From positions 1 to 25,175 of the forward strand of contig CAMPIA010000004.1 of assembly GCA_946886175.1 (NCBI GenBank): a stretch of 25,175 nt of DNA, read 5' to 3'. The DNA comes from an uncultured Altererythrobacter sp. (lineage in GTDB: Bacteria > Pseudomonadota > Alphaproteobacteria > Sphingomonadales > Sphingomonadaceae). The translations under genes were made by a program, and so were the position numbers. The notes under the pieces are model-generated. The model saw only the letters and a list, made by a program, of their open reading frames with translations. It made no database searches and was not told the origin of the DNA. This document shows positions 7,566-15,039 of this stretch, piece after piece (the stretch's first letter is position 1; every line of letters starts with the position of its first letter).

Positions 7566-7606
7566 GCGAAGCTGCGCGACTAGCGGCCGAATTCGCGCAG
7601 CTTCGC
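7566..7606. terminator. Perfect 14-bp inverted repeat between convergent genes
   Basis: GCGAAGCTGCGCGA (7566-7579) pairs perfectly with TCGCGCAGCTTCGC (7593-7606) across a 13-base loop that holds the stop codon of the minus-strand SnoaL gene (7580-7582). The plus-strand DUF1295 stop ends at 7563. The position suits a bidirectional terminator, although neither side has a T-tract. The right arm is coding: it specifies AKLRE near the end of the SnoaL protein. Confidence 0.6.
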
Positions 7607-7966
7607 ACCGGCCGCGCTGTCGATATATTCGTCGAGCCGCTTGATCTTGCCGTTTTCCATGCTGACGACGACGCAGGCGTCCATCTTCCACGGCGCCCCG
7701 TTGGGCAGCGTGGCGGAGAGGACGTGCTGCTGGACGAACCCGTTCGGGATCACCTCGCGCCGCTGCACGGTGTACTTGCGGTCCGGCAGGGTCTCGACGA
7801 ACCATTTCAGCACCTTGACGTTCTCGTCCAGCGACTGCTCCTTGCCGTCGGTATTGTGCCAGATCACCCCGTCCGGAGCGTAGCAGGCGCGCATGGCTTC
7901 GGCATCGCCGCGCTGGACGGTGTCGACGAAATGCTCGGCGAAGCGTTCGATTTCTTGCGGCGTCAT
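7580..7966 (-). CDS. SnoaL-like (ketosteroid-isomerase fold) protein
   Basis: This 128-residue protein has the SnoaL/NTF2 pattern. An N-terminal helix (MTPQEIERFAEHFVDTVQRG) leads into DAEAMRACYAPDGVIWHNTDG, a conserved first module. The final strand is VVVSMENGKIKRLDEYIDS. Such proteins act as isomerases, hydrolases, cyclases or dehydratases, and sometimes as partners of other enzymes, so no reaction can be named. The ATG at 7966 is preceded on the minus strand by GGGAG seven bases away and overlaps the stop of the flavoprotein gene as ATGA. It is the last gene of a four-gene coupled operon and ends inside the inverted repeat at 7566-7606. Confidence 0.85.
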   Translation of the reverse strand: MTPQEIERFAEHFVDTVQRGDAEAMRACYAPDGVIWHNTDGKEQSLDENVKVLKWFVETLPDRKYTVQRREVIPNGFVQQHVLSATLPNGAPWKMDACVVVSMENGKIKRLDEYIDSAAGAKLREFGR

Positions 7967-8895
7967 TGGGATCTCCCGAATGTGTGCAGGCGCTCTCGCG
8001 CGGCGTTCCAGCCGGCTTCCAGCGTGTCGACGATATCCGCCAACGGCTCCGTTCTGCCGACTGCGTGCAGGCCTTGCCCGGCAGCCCATAGGTCGCGCCA
8101 TTTCTTCGCCGGGTCGCCGCCGTAGTCGCGCGCGGCCGGGGCACCGAGATCGGCGAGATCGTATCCCGCTTTCACCAGCGAGGGCCTGAGCCAGCTCGCC
8201 GCGGTGCCGGTGATCGCCGGGCTGACGATCAGATCCTCGGCGCGCGAGTCGACCACCATCCGCTTGTAGTCCGGATCGGCCATGCTTTCTTCGGCGGCGA
8301 GGAAACGCGTGCCGACATAGACCAGGTCCGCCCCCGCCGCGACGGCGCCGGCCACGCCCGCTCCGTCGGCGATCGCACCCCCGACGCAGACGATGCCGTC
8401 GAAGAATTCGCGCAGCACGCTGACGAAGGCGAAGGGCGACAGGCTGCCGGTATGTCCGCCTGCCCCGCTCGCCACCGCCACCAGTCCGTCCGCCCCGACC
8501 GCGGCGGCCTTGCGCGCGAGCTTCTCGTCGACGACGTCGGCGAGCACGAGCCCCCCGTAGGAATGGACCACCTCGATGGCCGGGGCCGGACTGCCGAGCG
8601 CGGTGATGACGAGCGGCGGCCGGTGTTTCGCGACCAGCGCCAGATCGTCGGCCAGGCGCGGATTGGACGAATGTGTGACGAGGTTCGCCGCCCACAAGCC
8701 CGGCGCATCCGCGGTTTCGGCCGCGATGCGCGACATCCAGCCGTCCAGTTCGTCGACCGTGCGGCAATTGGGCGTAGGGAAGGCGCCGACGATGCCGGCG
8801 CGGGCCGCGGCGATCACCATGTCCGGTCCGGTCACCAGAAACATGGGCGCCGCCACCACCGGTAGCCGCAGACGGTCGAGAATGGCCCTCGTCAT
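7963..8895 (-). CDS. Nitronate-monooxygenase-like FMN protein
   Basis: This 310-residue TIM-barrel flavoprotein belongs to the nitronate monooxygenase / 2-nitropropane dioxygenase family. Visible motifs are PVVAAPMFLVTGP (12-24), VASGAGGHTG (141-150) with H148 at the place of the catalytic-base His, VGGAIADG (171-178) and YVGTRFLA (193-200), the phosphate-binding part. In acyl-CoA degradation clusters, relatives often act as enoyl-CoA or enone reductases or have unknown roles; true nitronate oxidation is not implied here. The ATG at 8895 (MTRAILDRL) overlaps the thiolase stop by four bases. An upstream frame extension would lie wholly inside the thiolase gene and is rejected. Confidence 0.85.
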   Translation of the reverse strand: MTRAILDRLRLPVVAAPMFLVTGPDMVIAAARAGIVGAFPTPNCRTVDELDGWMSRIAAETADAPGLWAANLVTHSSNPRLADDLALVAKHRPPLVITALGSPAPAIEVVHSYGGLVLADVVDEKLARKAAAVGADGLVAVASGAGGHTGSLSPFAFVSVLREFFDGIVCVGGAIADGAGVAGAVAAGADLVYVGTRFLAAEESMADPDYKRMVVDSRAEDLIVSPAITGTAASWLRPSLVKAGYDLADLGAPAARDYGGDPAKKWRDLWAAGQGLHAVGRTEPLADIVDTLEAGWNAARERLHTFGRSQ

Positions 8896-10034
8896 GCGAT
8901 CCTTTCCACGATCATCGCCGCGCCCACGCCTTGCGCGCCGGTGCATACGACCAGGCCGAGCGAACCTTCCGCCTGGTCAAGCAGGTCGAGAAGCGTCGAG
9001 GTCAGGATCGCGCCGGTCGCGCCCATCGGATGGCCTTTGGCCAGGTGTCCGCCGGACACGTTGACGCGGCGCGGATCGACCGGCCAGTCGCGCAGAAACT
9101 TCGCGATGGTCACCGCGAACGCTTCCATGAACTCGATCCGGTCGATGTTGTCCAGCGTCAGGCCGGCGCGTGCGAGCACCTTGTCCATCGCCGCCAGCCC
9201 CGCCGTCAGCGAAGCGCGTGGATCGCCTCCGGCCTCGGCATAGGCCACGATGCGTGCTCGAGCGCCCGCGCTCTCGCCCGACAACAGCGCGAGCGCCGCG
9301 CCGTCGACCATCGGCGGAGCATGCGCGACGGTGTGACTATGCACCGCCGGGCGCTCGATCGCTTCGGCATATTCCTTTCCCCACGCGGTGAAGGCGGGCG
9401 GCAGCGCCCCGAGCGCTTCGATCGTCGTGGGGCGCAGAGGCTCCTCCCGATCGAGCCCGGCGGTGGCGATCCGGCTCGCGTTGAACGCGGGCACATCTTC
9501 CGCTTCCGCTGCGAGACGCTGCGAGCGTTCCGCCGCCTCGTCCATCGCCGCGCGCCCGATCGACTCGTCCTGCGCGAGCAGATCCGCGGCGAGACCGACC
9601 GGGATGTAGCGCCGCGCGGCGGGGAAGTTTCGGTCGGTGTAATAGTCCGCGCGATCGGCCATGAAGGGCACGCGGCTCATCATCTCGACCCCGCCGGCGA
9701 GGATACGTTCGGCCTGGCCGGCGACGATCGCGTTGGCGGCCAGGCCGATCGCCGAAAGTCCCGAGGCGCAGAAATTGTTCAGCGTGTGGACCACGCACGC
9801 GTCCGGCAGCTGCGCGGCCATCTTCGCGACCATCGCGACGCCGCCGCCCTGTGCGCCGACCTGACCGACGCAGCCGAGCGTCATCTGGTCGATCCGCCTG
9901 GGGTCCCTTCCCCGTCCGTCCAGCGCGCCGACGAGGTGGGCGATCAGGCCATGCGGCGTTTCTCCGGCCAGCGCTCCGTCGGGCCGGGACTTGCCGCGCG
10001 GCGTGCGCACCGCGTCATGGATGAAGACCTTCAT
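8892..10034 (-). CDS. FadA-type acetyl-CoA acyltransferase (thiolase)
   Basis: The 380-residue protein is a classical biosynthetic/degradative thiolase. The nucleophilic C89 lies in LNNFCASGLSA and the HPMGATG motif contains H335. The second catalytic Cys, C364, lies in VVCTGAQGVGAA. The usual NEAFA loop is MEAFA (303-307). It would carry out the final CoA-dependent cleavage of a 3-ketoacyl-CoA. The start ATG at 10034 gives MKVFIHDAVRTPRG and overlaps the upstream stop (ATGA); GGAGG sits six bases before it on the minus strand. A GTG at 10046 is possible but unnecessary. It is the second thiolase in the cluster and of a different branch from the one at 3234, which suggests two separate cleavage steps. 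Confidence 0.92.
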   Translation of the reverse strand: MKVFIHDAVRTPRGKSRPDGALAGETPHGLIAHLVGALDGRGRDPRRIDQMTLGCVGQVGAQGGGVAMVAKMAAQLPDACVVHTLNNFCASGLSAIGLAANAIVAGQAERILAGGVEMMSRVPFMADRADYYTDRNFPAARRYIPVGLAADLLAQDESIGRAAMDEAAERSQRLAAEAEDVPAFNASRIATAGLDREEPLRPTTIEALGALPPAFTAWGKEYAEAIERPAVHSHTVAHAPPMVDGAALALLSGESAGARARIVAYAEAGGDPRASLTAGLAAMDKVLARAGLTLDNIDRIEFMEAFAVTIAKFLRDWPVDPRRVNVSGGHLAKGHPMGATGAILTSTLLDLLDQAEGSLGLVVCTGAQGVGAAMIVERIA

Positions 10035-11071
10035 GCCGGCCTCCACGCGGCGGGCGGATGGAACGCGAACAGCCCGGGCGGCGCGGCGACGACATGGGGG
10101 ATCGCGTTGATCGCCACCGCCACGGTCGCATCGGTCAATGCCCGGCTGGGCGGCTTGGCGGGATCGGGTTCGTCGATATCGAGCGACATTCGGATGGTCG
10201 GCCGTCCGTCGAGCCGGATGGTCCAGTGCCCGGCCCGCTCATCGCCGTGCAGGGATGGGTCGGCGGTCCACAGGATCGAAAGCAGCAGTTCGGGGCCGAC
10301 ATCGGTCGTCGCGGTCCAGCGCCACTCGGTCGCGGCCACATGGCCGGGGCGGATGCGGCCGGCGGCGATTTCGATTTCGTTCTCCGCCAGCGTCAGCCGG
10401 TGGCCGGGCCGTACATCGGTCACGGCTCCGCCGATCTCGGCGGCGAAGAAGTGGAGAACTTCGGAAAACAGCGCCCCGTAAAGCTCGGCCAGGGGGCCGT
10501 CGCGGATATCGCGCTCGGCAGGATCGCTGTCGAGCCCCATCAGGCCGAACACGAATTCGGGGCTCGTCATCGCCGAAGCGTCGACCGTCTCGAACACCGA
10601 AAGGCGGGTCAGCTCATGACTCATCGCGCTTGCCGCCAAAGCCAGCCGCTCGATCACCACGCCCGGGCTCACCCCGACCCCGGCCAGGGTCGCCCCGCCC
10701 CTTATCGCAGCGGCGCTCAGCCGACTTGTATAATCGTGCCCTTGGGCCGCAGGCCAGTGAAAGCCGGCGATCGAGACCACGTTCTTGCCCGATTCCAGAA
10801 TGGCTTCGACATCATCGACCAGCGCCTCGTAGGGCGAGGTGATCCGCGGGCAATGCAGGACGACGTCGGCATCCAGCGCCAGGATTTCGGCGCGATCGCC
10901 GGTCGCGAGAATACCGGTTTTCGCCCGCTTGGCCAAGGCGCCCGCATCGACACCGGCCTTCTGCGAACCGTAAACGTAGGTTCCGACCAGTTCGAGCTTT
11001 TCGGCATCGATCACGCGGCGGAGCGCGGTGCGTCCCATCGATCCCGTCGCCCATTGAATCACCCGCGTCAT
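10031..11071 (-). CDS. Dihydrodipicolinate-reductase-like NAD(P)-dependent oxidoreductase
   Basis: The 346-residue protein begins MTRVIQWATGSMGRTALRRV, a Rossmann nucleotide-binding turn (A8-T-G-S-M-G-R14). This is the hallmark of the DapB-like N-terminal domain found in 2,4-diaminopentanoate dehydrogenase and a large set of uncharacterised proteins. In actinobacteria and sphingomonads such proteins often sit in lipid or steroid catabolic clusters; their substrate is generally unknown. It is too long and too divergent to be lysine-pathway DapB. On the minus strand GGGAG lies shortly before the ATG at 11071, with a further AGGAGG upstream. It is the first gene of a four-gene ATGA-coupled operon and is preceded by motif copy B, 51 bases upstream. 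Confidence 0.82.
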   Translation of the reverse strand: MTRVIQWATGSMGRTALRRVIDAEKLELVGTYVYGSQKAGVDAGALAKRAKTGILATGDRAEILALDADVVLHCPRITSPYEALVDDVEAILESGKNVVSIAGFHWPAAQGHDYTSRLSAAAIRGGATLAGVGVSPGVVIERLALAASAMSHELTRLSVFETVDASAMTSPEFVFGLMGLDSDPAERDIRDGPLAELYGALFSEVLHFFAAEIGGAVTDVRPGHRLTLAENEIEIAAGRIRPGHVAATEWRWTATTDVGPELLLSILWTADPSLHGDERAGHWTIRLDGRPTIRMSLDIDEPDPAKPPSRALTDATVAVAINAIPHVVAAPPGLFAFHPPAAWRPA

Positions 11072-11122
11072 CGATCGCTCCCGTCCCGAATTGACCTCCT
11101 AGCCAATCTGTCCGATGATGTC

Positions 11123-11139
11123 AGTATCTTTATGAAAGT
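11123..11139 (-). promoter_or_regulatory. Shared regulon motif, copy B, between divergent operons
   Basis: On the minus strand this reads ACTTTCATAAAGATACT, identical to copy A over its first ten bases. It lies in the 89-base gap between the minus-strand operon (start 11071) and the plus-strand ligase (start 11161), so one bound protein could affect both. TACT recurs at the two ends of TACTTTCATAAAGATACT, a direct repeat. CTTT-ATG-AAAG at 11128-11138 adds a small dyad. Confidence 0.55.
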
Positions 11140-11160
11140 AAATATGCCGAGGAGAGGCCG

Positions 11161-12849
11161 ATGTTTCTGACCCCCACCGAGCGGGTGCGCGACTACGAGC
11201 GGCGCGGCTGGTGGCGCGGCGAAAGCGTCGACGCCATGACACGCCGCGCCGTCGCCGGCGGCGGCGACGCGGAGGCGCTGGTCGATCCGCACAACCGCGC
11301 CTCGCTCGACGGACGGACGCCCGAGCGGCTGAGCTGGAACGAACTCGACGCGCGTATCGACAGGCTGGCGAGCGCAATGCTCGGCCGGGGTCTCGCCAAG
11401 GACGACGTCGTGCTTGCGCAACTGCCGAACACGGTCGACGCCGTCCTGCTGTTTCTCGCCTGCGCGCGCGTCGGCGCGATCCTCTCCCCGGTGGCGATGC
11501 CCTATCGCGCGCACGAGCTGGACTTCATCGTCGAACGCGTGCGGCCCCGGTTCTTCGTCACGACGGACCGCTTCGGCGGTTTCGACCACGCGGCGCAGGG
11601 CCGGGCCATCAGCGAGGCCGAGGACGGCCCGGAGCTCCTGGTCTTCGGCGACGGCCGAGACGATTTTCGCGCGGAGGTGGACGCTGCCGATCCCCGCCTC
11701 ACGCACGACCATGTCGCCGCCTTTCCGGTGGCGGGGGGCGAGGTCCTGACGATCTGCTGGACGAGCGGCACCGAATCGCGGCCCAAGGGCGTTCCGCGCG
11801 ATCACAATCACTGGGTGCTCAATGCCGAGGTGGTCGCCGACGGCACCGGCGCGCAGGCGGGCGACGTGCTGCTCAATCCCTTTCCGCTGGTCAACATCGG
11901 CTCGATCGGGGGCCTCGTCATGCCCTGGCTGCTGCTCGCGACCAAACTCGTGCTGCATCACCCTTTCGATCTCGGCGTGTTCCTGAAGCAGATCGAACTG
12001 GATCGGGTGAGCTATACCATCGCCCCGCCCGCGGTCCTGACCGCGCTGCTGAAGCAGCCGCAGATCCTCGACGGGGTGGATATCTCCTCGCTCCACACCG
12101 TTTCGTCGGGGTCGGCCCCGCTCTCGCCCTGGCTTATCGAAGGATGGGCGCGGCGCGGCATCGAGATCACCAACGTCTTCGGGTCTAATGAAGGCGCGGG
12201 TCTGTTTTCCAGCGCCGCGTCGGTCCCCGACTACGGCAACCGTGCGCGGTATTTCCCGCGTTTCGGGGCGCAAGGACAGCAATGGGACGCGCGCAGCCAC
12301 GAGGTTTCGACATCGAAACTCGTCGATCCCGAGACCGGCGAGGAGATCGTCGAGCCGGGCCGTCCGGGCGAATTGCGGCTCGGCGGCGCGAGCGTCTTCA
12401 GCGAATACTGGCGGTCGCCCGAACTGACCGAAGCCGCGTTCGACGAGGGCGGGCTTTTCCGCACGGGCGACCTGTTCGAGATCGCCGACGAGGACGACCG
12501 TTTCTATCGCTTCGTCGGGCGGTCAAAGGAAATCATTGTGCGCGGCGGCATCAACATCTCGCCCGCGGAAATCGACGATCTGCTGACGGGCCTGCCGATC
12601 GCTGCCGAGGCGGCGACAGTGGGCATTCCCGACGAGAGTCTGGGCGAACGCATCGCGGTGGCGGTGGTGCCGGCCGAGGGCGCCCGCCCCGAGCTGTCCG
12701 ACGTCACCGACTGGCTCGCGGCGCGCGACGTGGCGATCTACAAGAGGCCCGAGCGCCTCGTCATCGTCGACAAGCTGCCCCGCAACCCGATGAACAAGGT
12801 GGTTCGCGGCGAACTGCGCGCCATGGTGCTCGACCGGCTCGACAAGTGA
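11161..12849 (+). CDS. AMP-forming acyl-CoA ligase (ANL superfamily)
   Basis: This 562-residue class-I adenylate-forming ligase activates a carboxylic acid to its CoA thioester. Motifs are CWTSGTESRPKGV (199-211, phosphate loop), NVFGSNEGAG (338-347), LFRTGDLFEI (432-441), VGRSKEIIVRGGINI (452-466, hinge) and PRNPMNKV (540-547) with the adenylation lysine K546. The aromatic residue usually present in the YGxTE motif is Phe in VFGSNE. It differs clearly from the feruloyl-CoA-synthetase-like ligase at 4960, so the pathway probably activates two different acids, such as the parent compound and a later cleavage product. A GGAGAGG Shine-Dalgarno at 11151-11157 precedes the ATG. It is transcribed alone, divergent from the operon starting at 11071. 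Confidence 0.9.
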   Translation: MFLTPTERVRDYERRGWWRGESVDAMTRRAVAGGGDAEALVDPHNRASLDGRTPERLSWNELDARIDRLASAMLGRGLAKDDVVLAQLPNTVDAVLLFLACARVGAILSPVAMPYRAHELDFIVERVRPRFFVTTDRFGGFDHAAQGRAISEAEDGPELLVFGDGRDDFRAEVDAADPRLTHDHVAAFPVAGGEVLTICWTSGTESRPKGVPRDHNHWVLNAEVVADGTGAQAGDVLLNPFPLVNIGSIGGLVMPWLLLATKLVLHHPFDLGVFLKQIELDRVSYTIAPPAVLTALLKQPQILDGVDISSLHTVSSGSAPLSPWLIEGWARRGIEITNVFGSNEGAGLFSSAASVPDYGNRARYFPRFGAQGQQWDARSHEVSTSKLVDPETGEEIVEPGRPGELRLGGASVFSEYWRSPELTEAAFDEGGLFRTGDLFEIADEDDRFYRFVGRSKEIIVRGGINISPAEIDDLLTGLPIAAEAATVGIPDESLGERIAVAVVPAEGARPELSDVTDWLAARDVAIYKRPERLVIVDKLPRNPMNKVVRGELRAMVLDRLDK

Positions 12850-12854
12850 GGCAG

Positions 12855-12876
12855 GCCTTGGGTTTTGGCCCTAGGC
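12855..12876. terminator. Hairpin between convergent ligase and oxygenase genes
   Basis: GCCTTGGG (12855-12862) pairs with CCCTAGGC (12869-12876), with one T-T mismatch, around a TTTTGG loop. It fills the 21-base gap between the two stop codons and reaches just into the oxygenase stop. A bidirectional terminator role is likely from position, but there is no T-tract. Confidence 0.45.
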
Positions 12877-14373
12877 GGCCAGCGCCTCGCGGCGGCGCGC
12901 CTTGGCCTTGTCCAGTGTTTCGGTGTCGACCCAGTGGGTATGGGTTCCGCTCGACAGCTTGTGCGGCAGGGCGATGCGGCATACCGGCCCTTCGTCGAAG
13001 CGCTTGCAATCGATCAGCACGCATTCCGACGTGCCGCGGTTTTCATCGATGATGAAGCTGACGAGATAGCCGTCGTCCTCGTCCGTCGCGCCCACGCGCG
13101 GTGCGAAGGGAGCTTCCGAGGCGTAGCGCCCGGGCTCCAGTTTCAGCTCGACCGCCTCGCCCGTTTCCAGATCGTGCTTCACGAAGCCTTCGAACAGGAA
13201 CCATCCCGGTTTCGCCAGGGTGGAATAGGCATAGCGGTATTTGCGGCCGGCGAATTTCTGGTTGATCATCCCGAATTCGACCGTGCGGTCGTCCAGACGT
13301 TCCTCGCGCGTGGTCCCGTCGGCGAGATTGAAGCGCCAGCGGTGCAGTTTCGTGGCCAGCGAGTGGCCGTCGAGGAAGGCCATCATGTGGGCATATTCGC
13401 CGTGCTCCTCGAAACCTTCGGGCCGCGGCGTCGGCTGCTCCTGAAAATACCCGTCGACGATGACTTCGTCGCCTTCCTCGTAAGCGTTCAGCCAGTGCAG
13501 GACGTAGGTCGGCGCGGCCTCGAACCAGCGGATATCCTCCGGCGAGCCGTGACGCGGCACCAGCGCGAAGCGCGAAGGCACGCCCTGGTGCAGCCGCACG
13601 ACGTGCAGGTTTTTGTGCTTCAAGAGTTCCGCATCCCAGAAGACCGGTAAATCGTTGAGAATCGACCAGTTCTCGGAAAACGTCATGTCGTGCGGCAGGC
13701 GTGGGCCGGGCAATTCGATCGGCACGTAAGTGGCGAGCTTCCCGTCGGCGTCGACCACGCCGTAATGCATGTAGGGCGCGTGTTTGCTGTAGTTGAAGAA
13801 CATCAGCTCCCCCGTCGCCTCGTCCACCTTGGGATGCGCCGATATGCCGTCGATCGGCACCCAGGAAGCGATACCCTCGTTCTCCAGCGTTTCGGGGTCG
13901 AGCAGATACCCCTCCCCGCACTGATAGAAGGTCGCGAGAGCCTTCCCGGCGTGCACGATCACGTCGGTCGATGCGGCGTCCTTGATGCCGCCGTGCGCGC
14001 CGTAGCCGGGCCGCTTAGAGACACCCGGCGGATCGGCGAGCCCGCCCCAGAGCGCCCCGCCCGCGCTCTGTTCCGCCTCGAAGCAGCGGGTGCGCACGAA
14101 GCGGTTGCGATAGGTCGCGCGGCCTTGCGAGAACGCGATCTGGTGGATCATCCCGTCGCCATCGAACGGATGGTGGCGGCCGATCGGCTCGTGGACGGGA
14201 TTTTCGGTGTTGCGCAGGTAAATGCCGTCGATATCGGCGGGGATTTCCCCCTCGATCACCTCGAGGTCGTAGGCGTTCACTTCCTCGTGTTGCGGCGTCC
14301 ATGCCCCGTTGAGATAGGGATGATTCGACGGCCGAAGACTGGTTTTGACCGGGGGTAGTTTCTCAATGCGCAT
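12871..14373 (-). CDS. Carotenoid/stilbene cleavage oxygenase (RPE65/LSD family)
   Basis: This 500-residue non-haem iron dioxygenase cleaves a C=C bond to two carbonyl products. The four iron-binding histidines of the seven-bladed propeller are visible: H180 (GISAHPKVD), H228 (LPHDMTF), H293 (VLHWLNAYE) and H478 (SSGTHTHW). The N-terminal LRNTENPVHEP and HPFDGDGMIHQI segments are also typical. The family includes lignostilbene dioxygenases and apocarotenoid oxygenases of sphingomonads, and the sequence alone does not tell which substrate is used. It has normal family length and no signal peptide, so it is cytoplasmic. The ATG at 14373 has only a weak ribosome site. It is the only gene of its unit, with motif copy E 56 bases upstream. 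Confidence 0.92.
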   Translation of the reverse strand: MRIEKLPPVKTSLRPSNHPYLNGAWTPQHEEVNAYDLEVIEGEIPADIDGIYLRNTENPVHEPIGRHHPFDGDGMIHQIAFSQGRATYRNRFVRTRCFEAEQSAGGALWGGLADPPGVSKRPGYGAHGGIKDAASTDVIVHAGKALATFYQCGEGYLLDPETLENEGIASWVPIDGISAHPKVDEATGELMFFNYSKHAPYMHYGVVDADGKLATYVPIELPGPRLPHDMTFSENWSILNDLPVFWDAELLKHKNLHVVRLHQGVPSRFALVPRHGSPEDIRWFEAAPTYVLHWLNAYEEGDEVIVDGYFQEQPTPRPEGFEEHGEYAHMMAFLDGHSLATKLHRWRFNLADGTTREERLDDRTVEFGMINQKFAGRKYRYAYSTLAKPGWFLFEGFVKHDLETGEAVELKLEPGRYASEAPFAPRVGATDEDDGYLVSFIIDENRGTSECVLIDCKRFDEGPVCRIALPHKLSSGTHTHWVDTETLDKAKARRREALAA

Positions 14374-14429
14374 GGGACACTCGATTCAATCGCGGTGAAG
14401 AGGTTTGCGGGCGAAGGTAACGCCAATCG

Positions 14430-14446
14430 GTATTGTTTTGCAAGTT
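14430..14446 (-). promoter_or_regulatory. Shared regulon motif, copy E (most diverged)
   Basis: On the minus strand this reads ACTTGCAAAACAATACC. It keeps the invariant ACTT, CA and AC positions of the other four copies and lies 56 bases upstream of the carotenoid oxygenase start, pointing toward it. It sits in the 161-base divergent gap, so it could also affect the plus-strand gene at 14535. This is the weakest member of the set. Confidence 0.4.
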
Positions 14447-14534
14447 TAGTCGTCGGACCGGCAACCCTCGCTTGACGAAAGCATCCACGCGCGGCATGCA
14501 TGGCTTGCATAACGATACTCAACCGGGAGGGCCC

Positions 14535-15032
14535 ATGTCCTACAGCCTGATCTTGTCGGCGCTCGCGCTGGCTTCCCAGACCGCGACGCATGCCACCCCG
14601 CCAGCCGAACATCATTCCGGGAACCAGGAGAGCGCAATGGAAAGCGATGCCGAACACAACATCGCCGTGGTCAAGAAAATGATCGCGGCCTGGGAGGCGC
14701 GCGACGCCGACGCGATCGCCGAAATGTTCACCGAAGACGGCGTGCTCCATTCCATGATGATCGATCCGATCGAGGGCCGCGAGGCCATTCGGCCGCGGAT
14801 GAAATTCCTGGTCGACAACGCGACCCACATGCATCTCAACGTCCGCAATTGGGCGGTCACGGGCGACACCGTGTTCATCGAGCGTTGGGACGAATTCACC
14901 TTCAAGGGTAACGAGGGCAGGGTTCCGGTCGTGGGCGTGCTCGTGATCGAAGGCGACAAGGTCAAGGAATGGCGCGAATATTACGATCGCGCCGAACTGC
15001 TGGAGGCGATGGGGGTCGAAGGCGATTTCTGA
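14535..15032 (+). CDS. Limonene-epoxide-hydrolase-like (LEH/SnoaL) protein
   Basis: The 165-residue NTF2-fold protein matches the LEH pattern. ERWDEF gives R117 and D119, and WREYYD gives D151. The spacing fits the Arg-Asp...Asp triad of limonene-1,2-epoxide hydrolase. The LEH Tyr-x-Asn pair is not conserved (the region reads HSMMID), so water activation may differ. It may hydrate an epoxide or double bond. Two starts are plausible: the ATG at 14535, after GGGAGGG, adds a hydrophobic stretch MSYSLILSALALASQTATHA that resembles a secretion signal; the ATG at 14637 (MESDAEHN), after GGAGAG, gives a 131-residue cytoplasmic form. The MFS gene begins seven bases after its stop. Confidence 0.82.
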   Translation: MSYSLILSALALASQTATHATPPAEHHSGNQESAMESDAEHNIAVVKKMIAAWEARDADAIAEMFTEDGVLHSMMIDPIEGREAIRPRMKFLVDNATHMHLNVRNWAVTGDTVFIERWDEFTFKGNEGRVPVVGVLVIEGDKVKEWREYYDRAELLEAMGVEGDF

Positions 15033-15039
15033 AATCGCA

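Noticed and set aside
8931..10481. Plus-strand open frame opposite the thiolase and DapB-like genes
   Set aside because: It crosses two well-supported minus-strand genes and shows no domain pattern.
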